A program made the position numbers and the translations under genes. Below are positions 18,016 through 26,269 of a DNA stretch of 64,000 nucleotides, in pieces. Within the stretch, counting starts at the first letter, position 1. Every line of letters begins with the position of its first letter. Under the pieces are notes generated by a model that had not been told where the DNA came from, searched no databases, and was given only the letters and a program-made list of their open reading frames with translations. The stretch spans positions 682,001 through 746,000 of the forward strand of contig NZ_PGTY01000001.1 of NCBI RefSeq assembly GCF_002797915.1, written 5' to 3'. Source of the DNA: Yoonia maricola. GTDB taxonomy: Bacteria; Pseudomonadota; Alphaproteobacteria; Rhodobacterales; Rhodobacteraceae.

Positions 18016-18996
18016 TTAAGCGTCTGTCGGGCCAGGATGGTCGGCCATGAATTGGGTCAGTGTCGATGTATCAGCCATCGCGGGTGCGCAACCGGGGCGG
18101 GATACGGTAATGGACGCGCAGGCAGAGCCACGCAGTATCGCATCATGCAGGCTTTGGCCCTCGGCCAGACCTGTGACCATGCCTGCCATAAAGCTGTCGC
18201 CAGCACCGGTGGGTTTCAGCGCATCGACTGGCCAAATACCCGTGCGGATTTCCTTATCACCGGCAAAAGTCACAGCGCCCTTCTCACCCATCTTATAGAC
18301 AACAACGGTGGCCGTATCCTCGGCAAGCGCTTTGGCTTTGGCGAGACCCTTGTCGATGCCACCTGCCATAAAACCGAATTCTTCGTCATTGCCGACAATC
18401 ATATCAGACGCAGCGGCGGCCCGGCTCAGCACCTTTTCAGCAACCTTTGGCGATGGCCACGAATAAGGGCGGTAATCCACGTCAAAGATAATCGGCAGGC
18501 CCACGGCCTTGGCGCGATCAAAGGCGTCAAAAGTGGCACTGCGCGAAGGTTCAGCAGCAAAGACCGTACCTGCGGTGATCAGCGCACCAAACTTGCCATA
18601 ATCAACCGCTGCCACATCATCGGCATCCATCTGAAAATCAGCGGCACCATTGCGGTAGATCACATTGCGGTGCCCTTCTACCCGGCTTTCGTAGAGCGCC
18701 AGCGAATTGCGATACTCACCGCCCACAGGCGTGACATAATCCGTACCAACGCCATAACGCTTAAGCTGTCCGATACAGTAGCTGCCGATACTGTCATCCG
18801 ACACACGCGTTACCAGCGACGCCTGACCTCCCAGTTTACAAATGCCCGCCGCAATATTGGCGGATGATCCACCAAGACCGACGTTCACCGTCTCTGCATC
18901 CTCGGTCGCCACACCGGGATCGGTATAAAGGTCGATCCCTGCCCGCCCCACAACAACAAAGTTGTTTTGCCGTATCCCATCCAGAAGCGCGTTCAT
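18016..18996 (-). CDS. iolC: 5-dehydro-2-deoxygluconokinase (PfkB family)
   Basis: A 326-residue ribokinase-fold enzyme. The N-terminal sugar-binding region VNVGLGGSSANIAAGICKLGG and the C-terminal anion hole/catalytic base LKPTGAGDSFMAGM are visible. It phosphorylates 5-dehydro-2-deoxygluconate in inositol degradation. Its length fits stand-alone IolC; there is no C-terminal DUF2090 aldolase fusion as seen in some bacteria, consistent with a separate aldolase gene here. It overlaps the dioxygenase gene by four bases. Confidence 0.88.
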   Translation of the reverse strand: MNALLDGIRQNNFVVVGRAGIDLYTDPGVATEDAETVNVGLGGSSANIAAGICKLGGQASLVTRVSDDSIGSYCIGQLKRYGVGTDYVTPVGGEYRNSLALYESRVEGHRNVIYRNGAADFQMDADDVAAVDYGKFGALITAGTVFAAEPSRSATFDAFDRAKAVGLPIIFDVDYRPYSWPSPKVAEKVLSRAAAASDMIVGNDEEFGFMAGGIDKGLAKAKALAEDTATVVVYKMGEKGAVTFAGDKEIRTGIWPVDALKPTGAGDSFMAGMVTGLAEGQSLHDAILRGSACASITVSRPGCAPAMADTSTLTQFMADHPGPTDA

Positions 18997-19829
18997 TTGC
19001 GGCCTATTGTGTTGCGGGCCTCTGCGGCATCGAAGGATTGCGGGTGCGGGTAATTCAGACCCAAAAGTTGGCGCATATCGTCCGAGGCCGCCTCTACAAA
19101 ACCGGGCGGCAAAGCCTGATGCATTTCCTCAATCGGGGTCAGCCATTTGGGCGCGTAATTGATCAAAACCGCGCTGCGATCAATGTCAGAGGTATTGGGC
19201 ATCGCACAATGCCATGCTGCGCCAAAGAACAAGGCAACATCGCCCGGCGCGCCCAACATACGTTCACATTTGCCATAGAAGTCGTCCGCTTCCGTGGGAT
19301 AGCGCAATTCTTTCTGCGATCCCGGCACATAGGCTGTCGCTCCGGTCTCTGCGGTAAACGGATCCAGCAGGATGGACACTTGTGCATTCATTGGAAAAGA
19401 TGCGTTCAACCCGATAGGATGGGTCTCGGCATTGTACATATCCCAATACGGGTAATCGACATGCGGTTCCTGCCCCGGCCCACCGGGCAGAATACGGTTC
19501 GCGGCAATCGAGCCCATGATGAATTCGGTTCCCAGAAAGCCCCGTAAAACCTTCATGATCACAGGATGGGCTGCCATATCAGAGAACACATCACCCTTTG
19601 CCAACAGGTTCCAAACCCTTCGTTGCAGCGCGAGGCGGCCATCCTCCTCAGCTTGCCCTTGAAAATGCGTGACCTTGTCAGCCTCTTCCGAATGCGCGTG
19701 TATGATCTGGCGTGCTTCAGCGATCTGCACATCTGAAAACAGGCCAGTGATCAACACAGCGCCTTTGCCGTGCATCAATTCCTGAGAAATGACGCCTGCC
19801 TCGGCGGTATCAGCGGTAAACCTGCGCAT
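18993..19829 (-). CDS. phytanoyl-CoA dioxygenase (PhyH) family protein inside the iol operon
   Basis: A 278-residue Fe(II)/2-oxoglutarate oxygenase-like protein. The facial triad is visible as H-x-D in EPHVDYPYWDMY (about residues 117-119) and the distal His in GAAWHCAMPN (about 210). A downstream Arg (IDRSAVLINYAP) can hold 2-oxoglutarate. The start codon shares one base with the iolD stop (TAATG) and the end overlaps iolC, so it is made with the inositol enzymes. No classical inositol step needs this chemistry. Hydroxylation or O-demethylation of an inositol derivative is a guess. Confidence 0.8.
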   Translation of the reverse strand: MRRFTADTAEAGVISQELMHGKGAVLITGLFSDVQIAEARQIIHAHSEEADKVTHFQGQAEEDGRLALQRRVWNLLAKGDVFSDMAAHPVIMKVLRGFLGTEFIMGSIAANRILPGGPGQEPHVDYPYWDMYNAETHPIGLNASFPMNAQVSILLDPFTAETGATAYVPGSQKELRYPTEADDFYGKCERMLGAPGDVALFFGAAWHCAMPNTSDIDRSAVLINYAPKWLTPIEEMHQALPPGFVEAASDDMRQLLGLNYPHPQSFDAAEARNTIGRK

Positions 19830-21700
19830 TACACACCCTTACGCTGCTTGTGGCGTGTGGATTCCCAATCCAGATGCGCTGCGCGGACCTTGTCAGATCC
19901 TGTGACATGCGGCGTTCCCACTTCCCACCATGCATGACCTTCGGTGGTCCAGCCCTCGTAAGGATCAACCTTCATGCAAATAACATAGGTGCGGTCCGCC
20001 GCTTTGGCGCGCAGGAATGCCGCCTCCAGTTCAGCGGGTGAACTTACCGTTTCCGCTGCTGCACCCATTGACTTGGCGTGGGCCTCAAAATCGACGCCCA
20101 CTTTGGTGGTGGCTGTTGGTGTATCCGCGATCAGGTTATTAAAGCTTTCGTTGCCGGTGTTGTTTTGCAATTTGTTGATGACAGCAAAGCCACCATTGTC
20201 CAGCACCATAACGATCATCTTTTTCTCTGTTATAACAGAGGAGTATATATCGGAGTTCATCAAAAGATACGATCCATCTCCGGTAAAGACGATGGTATCC
20301 TGTTCAGGCTCCATCTGCGCCTGCGCAATGCGCGCACCCCAACCGCCCGCAATCTCGTAACCCATGCAAGAAAACCCAAATTCGACGTCAACAGTGCCGA
20401 TATCCAGTGTTTTCCAATTGGCCGTCACTTCAGCAGGCAGACCACCCGCCGCCGCAACCACGCGGTCGCGCGGGTCACAAAGCCGGTTCACCTCACCGAT
20501 CGCTTGGGCATAGGATGCAGGGCCATTGCCCACGCGGGTATTCTCGGCCACGTAATCGTTCCATTTGGCGCGCTCTGCTGTCGCCTTCGCGGTCCAGCCT
20601 TCGGGTGCTTGATATTTTGCTAAATCAGCAGTCAAAGCCACCAGCCCCAGCCGCGCATCGCCCACAACAGTCGTTGACAGATGCTTGGCCGCGTCATGGC
20701 GCGCCGCATTCAGACCGATAATCTTGGCGTCATGCGCAAATGCGGTCCAGGACCCGGTGGTGAAGTCCTGCAAGCGTGTGCCGACGGCAAGGATCACATC
20801 GGCCTCTTCCGCAATCACATTTGCGGAGTCCGAACCGGTCACACCAATCGGCCCGATATTGAGCGGATGATCATGGACCATATTCGCGCGCCCCGCGATG
20901 GTTTCGACGACAGGGATCCCCGTCGCCTCTGCAAAGGCGGTCAATTCAGCAACCGCCCCGGAATACTGCACACCACCGCCGGCGATAATCATTGGGCGTT
21001 TGGCGTCTTTGAGCAATGCAACGGCCTGCGCAACCTCATATTCATCAGGCGCCTGACGCCGGACACGGTGAACACGTTTTTCAAAGAAACTGACAGGGTA
21101 GTCATAGGTCCACCCCTGCACATCCTGCGGCAAGCCGATAAAGGCTGGGCCGCAATCAGCCGGATCCAGCATGGTCGCCAAAGCGGCCGGCAAGGACTGG
21201 ATCACTTGTGCCGGATGCGTGATCCGATCCCAATAGCGGCTGACGGCCTTGAATGCGTCATTCACACCGAAAGTGGGATTGCCGAAATGTTCCAACTGTT
21301 GCAACACCGGGTCAGGCAGGCGCGTCAGAAACGCATCACCACATAGCATCAGCATAGGCAAACGGTTGGCATGGGCCAATGCGGCAGAGGTCAAAAGATT
21401 TGCCGTGCCGGGACCAGCGGAGGCTGTACAGAACATGAAACGGTGACGCTTGTACGCTTTGGCATAGGCCGCTGCTGCGAAGCCCATCCCCTGCTCATTC
21501 TGCCCACGATAAAGCGGCAGTTCAGCACGATGTTCATAAAGAGCCTCGCCCAGGCAGGTTACATTGCCATGCCCGAAAATACCAAAGCCGCCACCGCAAA
21601 CGCGGGTTTCCACCCCATTGGCAACAATCCATTGGTTTGACAGATAGCGCACAATGGCCTGCGCCGTAGTCAGCGTCACTGTTTCGACAGCTTGCCTCAT
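19829..21700 (-). CDS. iolD: 3D-(3,5/4)-trihydroxycyclohexane-1,2-dione acylhydrolase (decyclizing)
   Basis: A 623-residue thiamine-diphosphate enzyme. The N-terminal pyrimidine-binding domain contains HRFMFCTASAGPGTANLLT. A central NAD/FAD-like domain and a C-terminal TPP domain follow, with the Mg site GDGSYLLMNSDIY at about residues 455-470. It opens the ring of the diketo inositol to 5-deoxy-glucuronate. I chose ATG 21700 because GGGGGAA lies seven bases upstream. It is the first gene of the minus-strand operon, divergent from a Gfo/Idh gene with LacI-type operators between. Confidence 0.92.
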   Translation of the reverse strand: MRQAVETVTLTTAQAIVRYLSNQWIVANGVETRVCGGGFGIFGHGNVTCLGEALYEHRAELPLYRGQNEQGMGFAAAAYAKAYKRHRFMFCTASAGPGTANLLTSAALAHANRLPMLMLCGDAFLTRLPDPVLQQLEHFGNPTFGVNDAFKAVSRYWDRITHPAQVIQSLPAALATMLDPADCGPAFIGLPQDVQGWTYDYPVSFFEKRVHRVRRQAPDEYEVAQAVALLKDAKRPMIIAGGGVQYSGAVAELTAFAEATGIPVVETIAGRANMVHDHPLNIGPIGVTGSDSANVIAEEADVILAVGTRLQDFTTGSWTAFAHDAKIIGLNAARHDAAKHLSTTVVGDARLGLVALTADLAKYQAPEGWTAKATAERAKWNDYVAENTRVGNGPASYAQAIGEVNRLCDPRDRVVAAAGGLPAEVTANWKTLDIGTVDVEFGFSCMGYEIAGGWGARIAQAQMEPEQDTIVFTGDGSYLLMNSDIYSSVITEKKMIVMVLDNGGFAVINKLQNNTGNESFNNLIADTPTATTKVGVDFEAHAKSMGAAAETVSSPAELEAAFLRAKAADRTYVICMKVDPYEGWTTEGHAWWEVGTPHVTGSDKVRAAHLDWESTRHKQRKGV

Positions 21701-21783
21701 GATATTCCCCCCGGCAGTGCGTACGAATTGTACTTTGGTCACGATTGCATATTGACCTGTGGCCTAAAAGAACGATACCAAAA

Positions 21784-21805
21784 TTGCAACCGGTTGCAAC
21801 CGGTT
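21784..21805. promoter_or_regulatory. overlapping LacI-type operator palindromes between iolD and the divergent dehydrogenase gene
   Basis: TTGCAACCGGTTGCAA (21784-21799) is a perfect 16-bp palindrome. It overlaps a second perfect one, AACCGGTTGCAACCGGTT (21788-21805). Their CCGG centres are 10 bases apart. A central CG and this length are typical of LacI-family operators. The same core recurs at 29377-29390 before the importer gene. It lies 20 bases before the plus-strand start at 21825, so bound repressor would block that promoter or its early transcript, and possibly iolD. Confidence 0.8.
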
Positions 21806-21824
21806 TTTGGGAGGAGCACCAGCA

Positions 21825-22931
21825 ATGGCAGAGATTGGCATCGGGATTGTCGGTGGCGGCTACATGGGCAAAGCACATGCAGCAGCCTATGGGTCGGTCG
21901 CAACGCTGTTTGATACCGCACTCCGGCCCCGGTTGGAGATGGTCTGCGCGTCGTCAGAAGCTTCGGCTGCACGGTACAAAAGCGCCTTCGGCTTTGCGCG
22001 TGGGACAGCTAATTGGCAGATGCTGGTGAACGACCCCAAGGTCGAGGCCATCGTGATCGCCTCACCGCAAAACACACATCGAAACATCGCCTGCGCCGCC
22101 CTTGCGCTTGGTAAACCTGTGTTCTGCGAGAAACCCCTTGGCGCGAGCTTGGCTGATTCAATCGCCATGACGGATGCGGCAAACGCCAGCGGTGCGATCA
22201 ATATGGTCGGCTTCAACTACATCCGCACCCCCGCCTCGCAATACGCGCGCCAACTCATCGCCGAAGGGCGGATCGGCGATATTACCTGGTTTCGTGGCGA
22301 ACATACTGAAGATTTCCTCGCCGACCCTGCACTGCCCGGCACATGGCGCACCCAAGGTGTGGCCAACGGGACGATGGGCGACCTTGCGCCGCATATGATC
22401 AACGGCGCACGGGCACTGATCGGACCAATCACGGCGCTCTGTGCGCAGGTTGAAACGGTGCATGCCAAGCGCGGCGCCGAGACAGTGACGAATGATGACC
22501 AAGCACAAATGATGTGTCGCTTTGAAAATGGCGCGCAGGGTCACCTGTTCTTCAGCCGGGTCGCCACAGGGCGCAAGATGGGCTATGCCTATGAAATTCA
22601 TGGCACAAAAGGTGCCATCCGTTTCGATCAGGAAGATCAGAACGCCCTGCACCTTTACACGATGGATGGCCCGGAAGCCGAACGCGGTTTTCGCAAAATT
22701 CTCACCGGTCCCACTCACCCCGACTATCTGCCCTTCTGCCAAGGCCCCGGCCATGGCACGGGCTATCAGGATCAAATTATCATCGAGGCCAAGGATTTCC
22801 TGACCGCCATCGCGACCAAAACCAACATCTGGCCAACCTTTGCCGAAGGGCTAGAGGTCAACCGCATCGTCACTGCCGCCCTTGAATCCAGTGCAAAGAA
22901 CGCCTGGGTCAAGGTCGCGGACTACACCTAA
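21825..22931 (+). CDS. Gfo/Idh/MocA-family oxidoreductase
   Basis: A 368-residue NAD(P)-dependent dehydrogenase. The Rossmann motif is GIGIVGGGYMGKAHAAAYG (residues 4-22), then CEKPLG near 105-110 and a C-terminal substrate domain with GDLAPHMINGARALIG. I chose ATG 21825 because GGGAGGAG sits about eight bases upstream; an in-frame TTG at 21807 would fall inside that site. It is first in a three-gene plus-strand arm with an IolE-like protein and another dehydrogenase. It probably oxidises another inositol isomer or derivative. Confidence 0.85.
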   Translation: MAEIGIGIVGGGYMGKAHAAAYGSVATLFDTALRPRLEMVCASSEASAARYKSAFGFARGTANWQMLVNDPKVEAIVIASPQNTHRNIACAALALGKPVFCEKPLGASLADSIAMTDAANASGAINMVGFNYIRTPASQYARQLIAEGRIGDITWFRGEHTEDFLADPALPGTWRTQGVANGTMGDLAPHMINGARALIGPITALCAQVETVHAKRGAETVTNDDQAQMMCRFENGAQGHLFFSRVATGRKMGYAYEIHGTKGAIRFDQEDQNALHLYTMDGPEAERGFRKILTGPTHPDYLPFCQGPGHGTGYQDQIIIEAKDFLTAIATKTNIWPTFAEGLEVNRIVTAALESSAKNAWVKVADYT

Positions 22932-22945
22932 GAAAGACCAAAAAC

Positions 22946-23833
22946 ATGATCCAAATCGGCAATGCGCCTTGTTCCTGGGGTATCGAATTCGCCTCTGATC
23001 CCGCCTATCCCACTTGGCAATCGGTCCTGAGCCAATGCGCGGGCGCAGGTTATAAGGGGATCGAACTTGGGCCTATTGGCTATATGCCGGAAGACCCCGC
23101 AATCCTGCGTGATGAACTGGCCAAGAATGACCTCAGCATTATCGGCGGTGTCGTCTTTCGGCCCTTCCATGATGCCGCGAAATGGGATGAAGTTGTTGAT
23201 GCCTCCAAACGGACCTGCGAGGCCTTAGTCGCCCATGGTGCCAAACATCTGGTGTTGATCGACAGCATCTCGCCGCGCCGCGCACCCACCGCAGGCCGCG
23301 CAGATGAGGCCGAGCAGATGGACACCGCCGAGTGGAGCGCCTTTCGTGATCGCATCGCCACGATCGCCAAGATGGGAACCGAGGACTACGGGCTGACCGT
23401 CGGAATACATGCTCATGCCGCTGGCTTCATCGACTTTGAGCCAGAGTTAGAGCGGCTCTTGGATGAGGTTGACGCCAGCATCCTCAAAATTTGCTTCGAC
23501 ACTGGCCACCATTCTTATGCGGGGTACGATCCCGTGGCTTTTATGAAACGGCACATCGATCGGATCAGCTACATGCACTTCAAAGATATCGACCCGGTGG
23601 TGAAGGCCGATGTTGTCGCCAAACGCACGGATTTCTACAAGGCCTGCGGTCAGGGTATTTTCTGCAATCTCGGCCAAGGCGACGTGGATTTCCCGGTGGT
23701 CCGCCAAGTCCTGCTGGACGCTGGCTTCAAGGGCTGGTGCACAGTTGAACAAGATTGCGATCCATCCCTGCCCGGCACGCCGTTGGAAGATGCTGAAAGC
23801 AACCGCAATTATCTGGAATCAATCGGCTTTTGA
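22946..23833 (+). CDS. iolE: inosose dehydratase-like TIM barrel (IolE/MocC family)
   Basis: A 295-residue sugar-phosphate isomerase/epimerase-fold protein. It opens with IGNAPCSWGIEF, as in IolE/MocC proteins, and has the metal ligands seen around DTGHHSYAGYDP, MHFKDID and the late CTVEQDCDP. It would dehydrate scyllo-inosose to the diketone that IolD opens, and no other IolE candidate lies in the window. It starts 14 bases after the first dehydrogenase. MocC-like rhizopine enzymes are close relatives, so an isomer-specific role is possible. Confidence 0.78.
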   Translation: MIQIGNAPCSWGIEFASDPAYPTWQSVLSQCAGAGYKGIELGPIGYMPEDPAILRDELAKNDLSIIGGVVFRPFHDAAKWDEVVDASKRTCEALVAHGAKHLVLIDSISPRRAPTAGRADEAEQMDTAEWSAFRDRIATIAKMGTEDYGLTVGIHAHAAGFIDFEPELERLLDEVDASILKICFDTGHHSYAGYDPVAFMKRHIDRISYMHFKDIDPVVKADVVAKRTDFYKACGQGIFCNLGQGDVDFPVVRQVLLDAGFKGWCTVEQDCDPSLPGTPLEDAESNRNYLESIGF

Positions 23834-23856
23834 GCCTCCTTTGAAAGACATACACG

Positions 23857-25011
23857 ATGACAAAACTCCAATGGGGTATGATTGGTGGCGGCGAAGGCAG
23901 CCAAATCGGACCGGCACATAGGCTGGGTGCTGGGCTGGATAGCCTTTTTGAGTTCAGCGCAGGCGCGCTGGACCACCGACCCGAATACGGCATCGACTAT
24001 GGCAAACGGCTCGGCCTTGGAGATCGGGCCTATGGCGGTTGGCAGGACATGCTTGAAGGCGAAAAGAAACGCGATGATCGCGTTGATCTGGTGACCGTCG
24101 CGACGCCAAATGCGACGCATTTTGAAATCACCAAAGCCTTCCTTGAAAACGGCTTTCACGTGCTTTGCGAAAAGCCAATGACCATGACCGTCGAAGAAGG
24201 CGAAGAGATCGTCGAGATTGCCAAGAAAACCGGTAATATCTGCGCTGTGAACTATGGCTACACTGGCTATTCGCTGGTCCGCCATATGAAGGCAATGATC
24301 GCTCGCGGCGACATCGGCAAGGTTCGTCTGGTCAACGCCGAATTTGCCCATGGTCACCATGCCGATGCGACCGACGCCGATAACCCCCGCGTGCGCTGGC
24401 GCTATGATCCCGCACAGGCCGGTATCTCGGCACAGTTCGCAGATTGCGGCATTCACGCGATGCATATGGCGAGTTTCGTCACCGGACAGGAAGTGACGAA
24501 ATTATCAGCAGATACAGTATCTTGCATTGATGTACGCACCTTGGAAGACGACGCAATGGTGAATTTCCGCATGGATGGCGGGGCCGTAGGGCGGCTGTGG
24601 ACAAGCTCTGTCGCGATTGGGCGCCAGCATGGTTTGGGTATTCAGGTATTTGGCGAAACCGGCGGCTTGCGCTGGTCACAGGAACACCCCAACCAGCTCT
24701 ATTACATGCCGCTGGGTGAGCGTTTGCAGATTATCGAACGTGGCGAAGCAAACCTGTCACCCGAGGGCGATCGCACCACGCGCGTCACTATCGGGCATGC
24801 CGAAGGGATGCCGCTGGCCTTTGCCAATATCTACACCGATCTGGCCGAAGCCATCAGCGCACGCAAGGAGGGTCGCACGATGGATCCGGCCGCGAACCTT
24901 TATCCACGGGCTGAGGATGGATTGCGGTCGATGGCCGCGGTTTATGCGGTTGCTGAGTCTGGCAAAGCCGAGGGCAAGTGGCTGGACGCGCGCCCACCGA
25001 TGTTCAGGTAA
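23857..25011 (+). CDS. Gfo/Idh/MocA-family oxidoreductase
   Basis: A 384-residue dehydrogenase with the modified N-terminal motif WGMIGGGEGSQIGPAHR (residues 6-22), CEKPMTMT near 108-115 and a C-terminal domain with ADCGIHAMHMASF. The IGGGEGSQIG opening marks a subgroup longer than plain IolG. It is the third gene of the arm and follows the IolE-like gene by 23 bases. Its stop codon lies inside a perfect 26-bp palindrome shared with the convergent lacI stop. The substrate is unknown; an inositol isomer or inosose is likely. Confidence 0.83.
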   Translation: MTKLQWGMIGGGEGSQIGPAHRLGAGLDSLFEFSAGALDHRPEYGIDYGKRLGLGDRAYGGWQDMLEGEKKRDDRVDLVTVATPNATHFEITKAFLENGFHVLCEKPMTMTVEEGEEIVEIAKKTGNICAVNYGYTGYSLVRHMKAMIARGDIGKVRLVNAEFAHGHHADATDADNPRVRWRYDPAQAGISAQFADCGIHAMHMASFVTGQEVTKLSADTVSCIDVRTLEDDAMVNFRMDGGAVGRLWTSSVAIGRQHGLGIQVFGETGGLRWSQEHPNQLYYMPLGERLQIIERGEANLSPEGDRTTRVTIGHAEGMPLAFANIYTDLAEAISARKEGRTMDPAANLYPRAEDGLRSMAAVYAVAESGKAEGKWLDARPPMFR

Positions 25012-25033
25012 GGTGGGTTTAAACCCACCTTAC
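25008..25033. terminator. 26-bp perfect palindrome spanning both convergent stop codons
   Basis: The sequence 25008-25033 is fully self-complementary about a central TTTAAA, with GGTGGG and CCCACC forming the GC-rich stem. It holds the TAA of the plus-strand dehydrogenase (25009-25011) and the TAA of the minus-strand lacI gene (25030-25032). A hairpin here would form in transcripts from either side, so it is a probable bidirectional terminator. There is no long T-run on either side. Confidence 0.6.
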
Positions 25034-26025
25034 AGGAGGGGGCGTAAGGTGCCCCTTTCGACAATCGAACACGCGAACAGCCGTGCCTCCGGGTAGCGGC
25101 TGTCATCCTTCAGCGACGCCTCGATCAGCTCAATCGAAGAGCTGATGATTTGCTTGATCGGATTGCGGATCGTGGTCAGGTTGATGTTTTCCCAACCCGC
25201 CATCTCCATGTCGTTCAAGCCAATGATTCCAATATCTTGCGGCACAGCAAGGCCTGCGTCATCAATCGCCGACAGCGCGCCAATCGACAGCACATCATCA
25301 CCGCAAAAATACGCCTCGGCGGGCACCTCCTGTAACAGGCGCTGCATCTCGGCCCGCCCTGCCTCGAAAGAGTAATTGTTGGCATAGCTGACCGTCATAT
25401 CGCGCCCTGACGCACGCATCACTTCGGCAAACCCGGCGAAACGGTCCTGGGTCGATGTTGCGGACTTTGGACCGCCAAGGAACGCCACCCGTTTATACCC
25501 ACGATCAATCAGTGTTTGCGCCGCCATCCGCCCTGCCTCGATATTGTCGATGCCCAGCACGTTCACTTTGGGGCTGGCTGACTGGCGCCCAAAGGAATGC
25601 ACGACCGGCACGCCGGCATCTTTGAACCCTTCGGCAAAGGTCGCAGGCAGGGTAGATGAGGCCACGATCACACCGTCCACCGAATAGGCGCGTAGCATGC
25701 GGATGGAATTTTCAGGGTTTACCTCATCCGTCAGGTTGACCAGCAAAGGCCGCAAGCCCCGCGCTTGCAGGCCTTTAGTGAAAAGATCAAAGACCTCCAG
25801 AAAAATCGGGTTGTGAAAGTTGTTGGACACCAGCCCAATCAGCTTGGTCCGCCCGGTTGTCAGCGATGAGGCCAGCGCATTGGGGCTATAGCCCAAGGCG
25901 TTCGCCGCTTTTTCAACCTTCGCACGGGTCTTTTCAGACACCGACGCCCCTTCGGTATAGGTACGCGACACGGCAGAGCGGGACACCCCGGCACGTTCTG
26001 CAACGTCTTTCAGCGTCACCGCCAC
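25030..26025 (-). CDS. LacI-family transcriptional regulator of the inositol locus
   Basis: A 331-residue regulator. The HTH is TLKDVAERAGVSRSAVSRTY (about residues 4-23), followed by a hinge and a periplasmic-binding-protein-like sensor domain (from about residue 60, LIGLVSNNFHNPIF). I chose GTG 26025: the upstream gene stops at 26027-26029 and GGAGGG lies about nine bases before. Earlier in-frame starts would run into that gene. It is the last gene of the importer operon, so it is likely autoregulated through the operator at 29377. The inducer is probably inositol or an inosose. Confidence 0.88.
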   Translation of the reverse strand: MAVTLKDVAERAGVSRSAVSRTYTEGASVSEKTRAKVEKAANALGYSPNALASSLTTGRTKLIGLVSNNFHNPIFLEVFDLFTKGLQARGLRPLLVNLTDEVNPENSIRMLRAYSVDGVIVASSTLPATFAEGFKDAGVPVVHSFGRQSASPKVNVLGIDNIEAGRMAAQTLIDRGYKRVAFLGGPKSATSTQDRFAGFAEVMRASGRDMTVSYANNYSFEAGRAEMQRLLQEVPAEAYFCGDDVLSIGALSAIDDAGLAVPQDIGIIGLNDMEMAGWENINLTTIRNPIKQIISSSIELIEASLKDDSRYPEARLFACSIVERGTLRPLL

Positions 26026-26026
26026 C

Positions 26027-26269
26027 TTAGCGGCCCTCCTCTTCCGCCTGTGCGGCAACAGCCGCCCAATCGGCTGTGTAGAACTTCCATATTGCCATGA
26101 TACCAAGGGCAAAGAATATCAAGGCCCAGAAGGCCTGTCCGTTTGCCAATTCAACCATAGCCCACAGAATTGGGACCACAGCGGTCAGGACCCTGCGCCA
26201 TATAGGCAAAAAGAACGGCACTGCCAGATCAAAGAACTTCGGTTTTTGTCGGTCAGGCGGCACCTTCAT
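26027..26269 (-). CDS. small membrane protein of the importer operon
   Basis: An 80-residue protein with two predicted membrane spans (about residues 17-36 and 42-60, the second being FWALIFFALGIMAIWKFY) and an acidic Ala-rich tail ending AEEEGR. ATG 26269 has GGAGC eight bases upstream. It overlaps the end of the ATPase gene by 17 bases, and its stop is one base from the lacI start, so it is translationally linked to both. I recognise no family. It may be an accessory subunit of the ABC importer. Confidence 0.7.
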   Translation of the reverse strand: MKVPPDRQKPKFFDLAVPFFLPIWRRVLTAVVPILWAMVELANGQAFWALIFFALGIMAIWKFYTADWAAVAAQAEEEGR

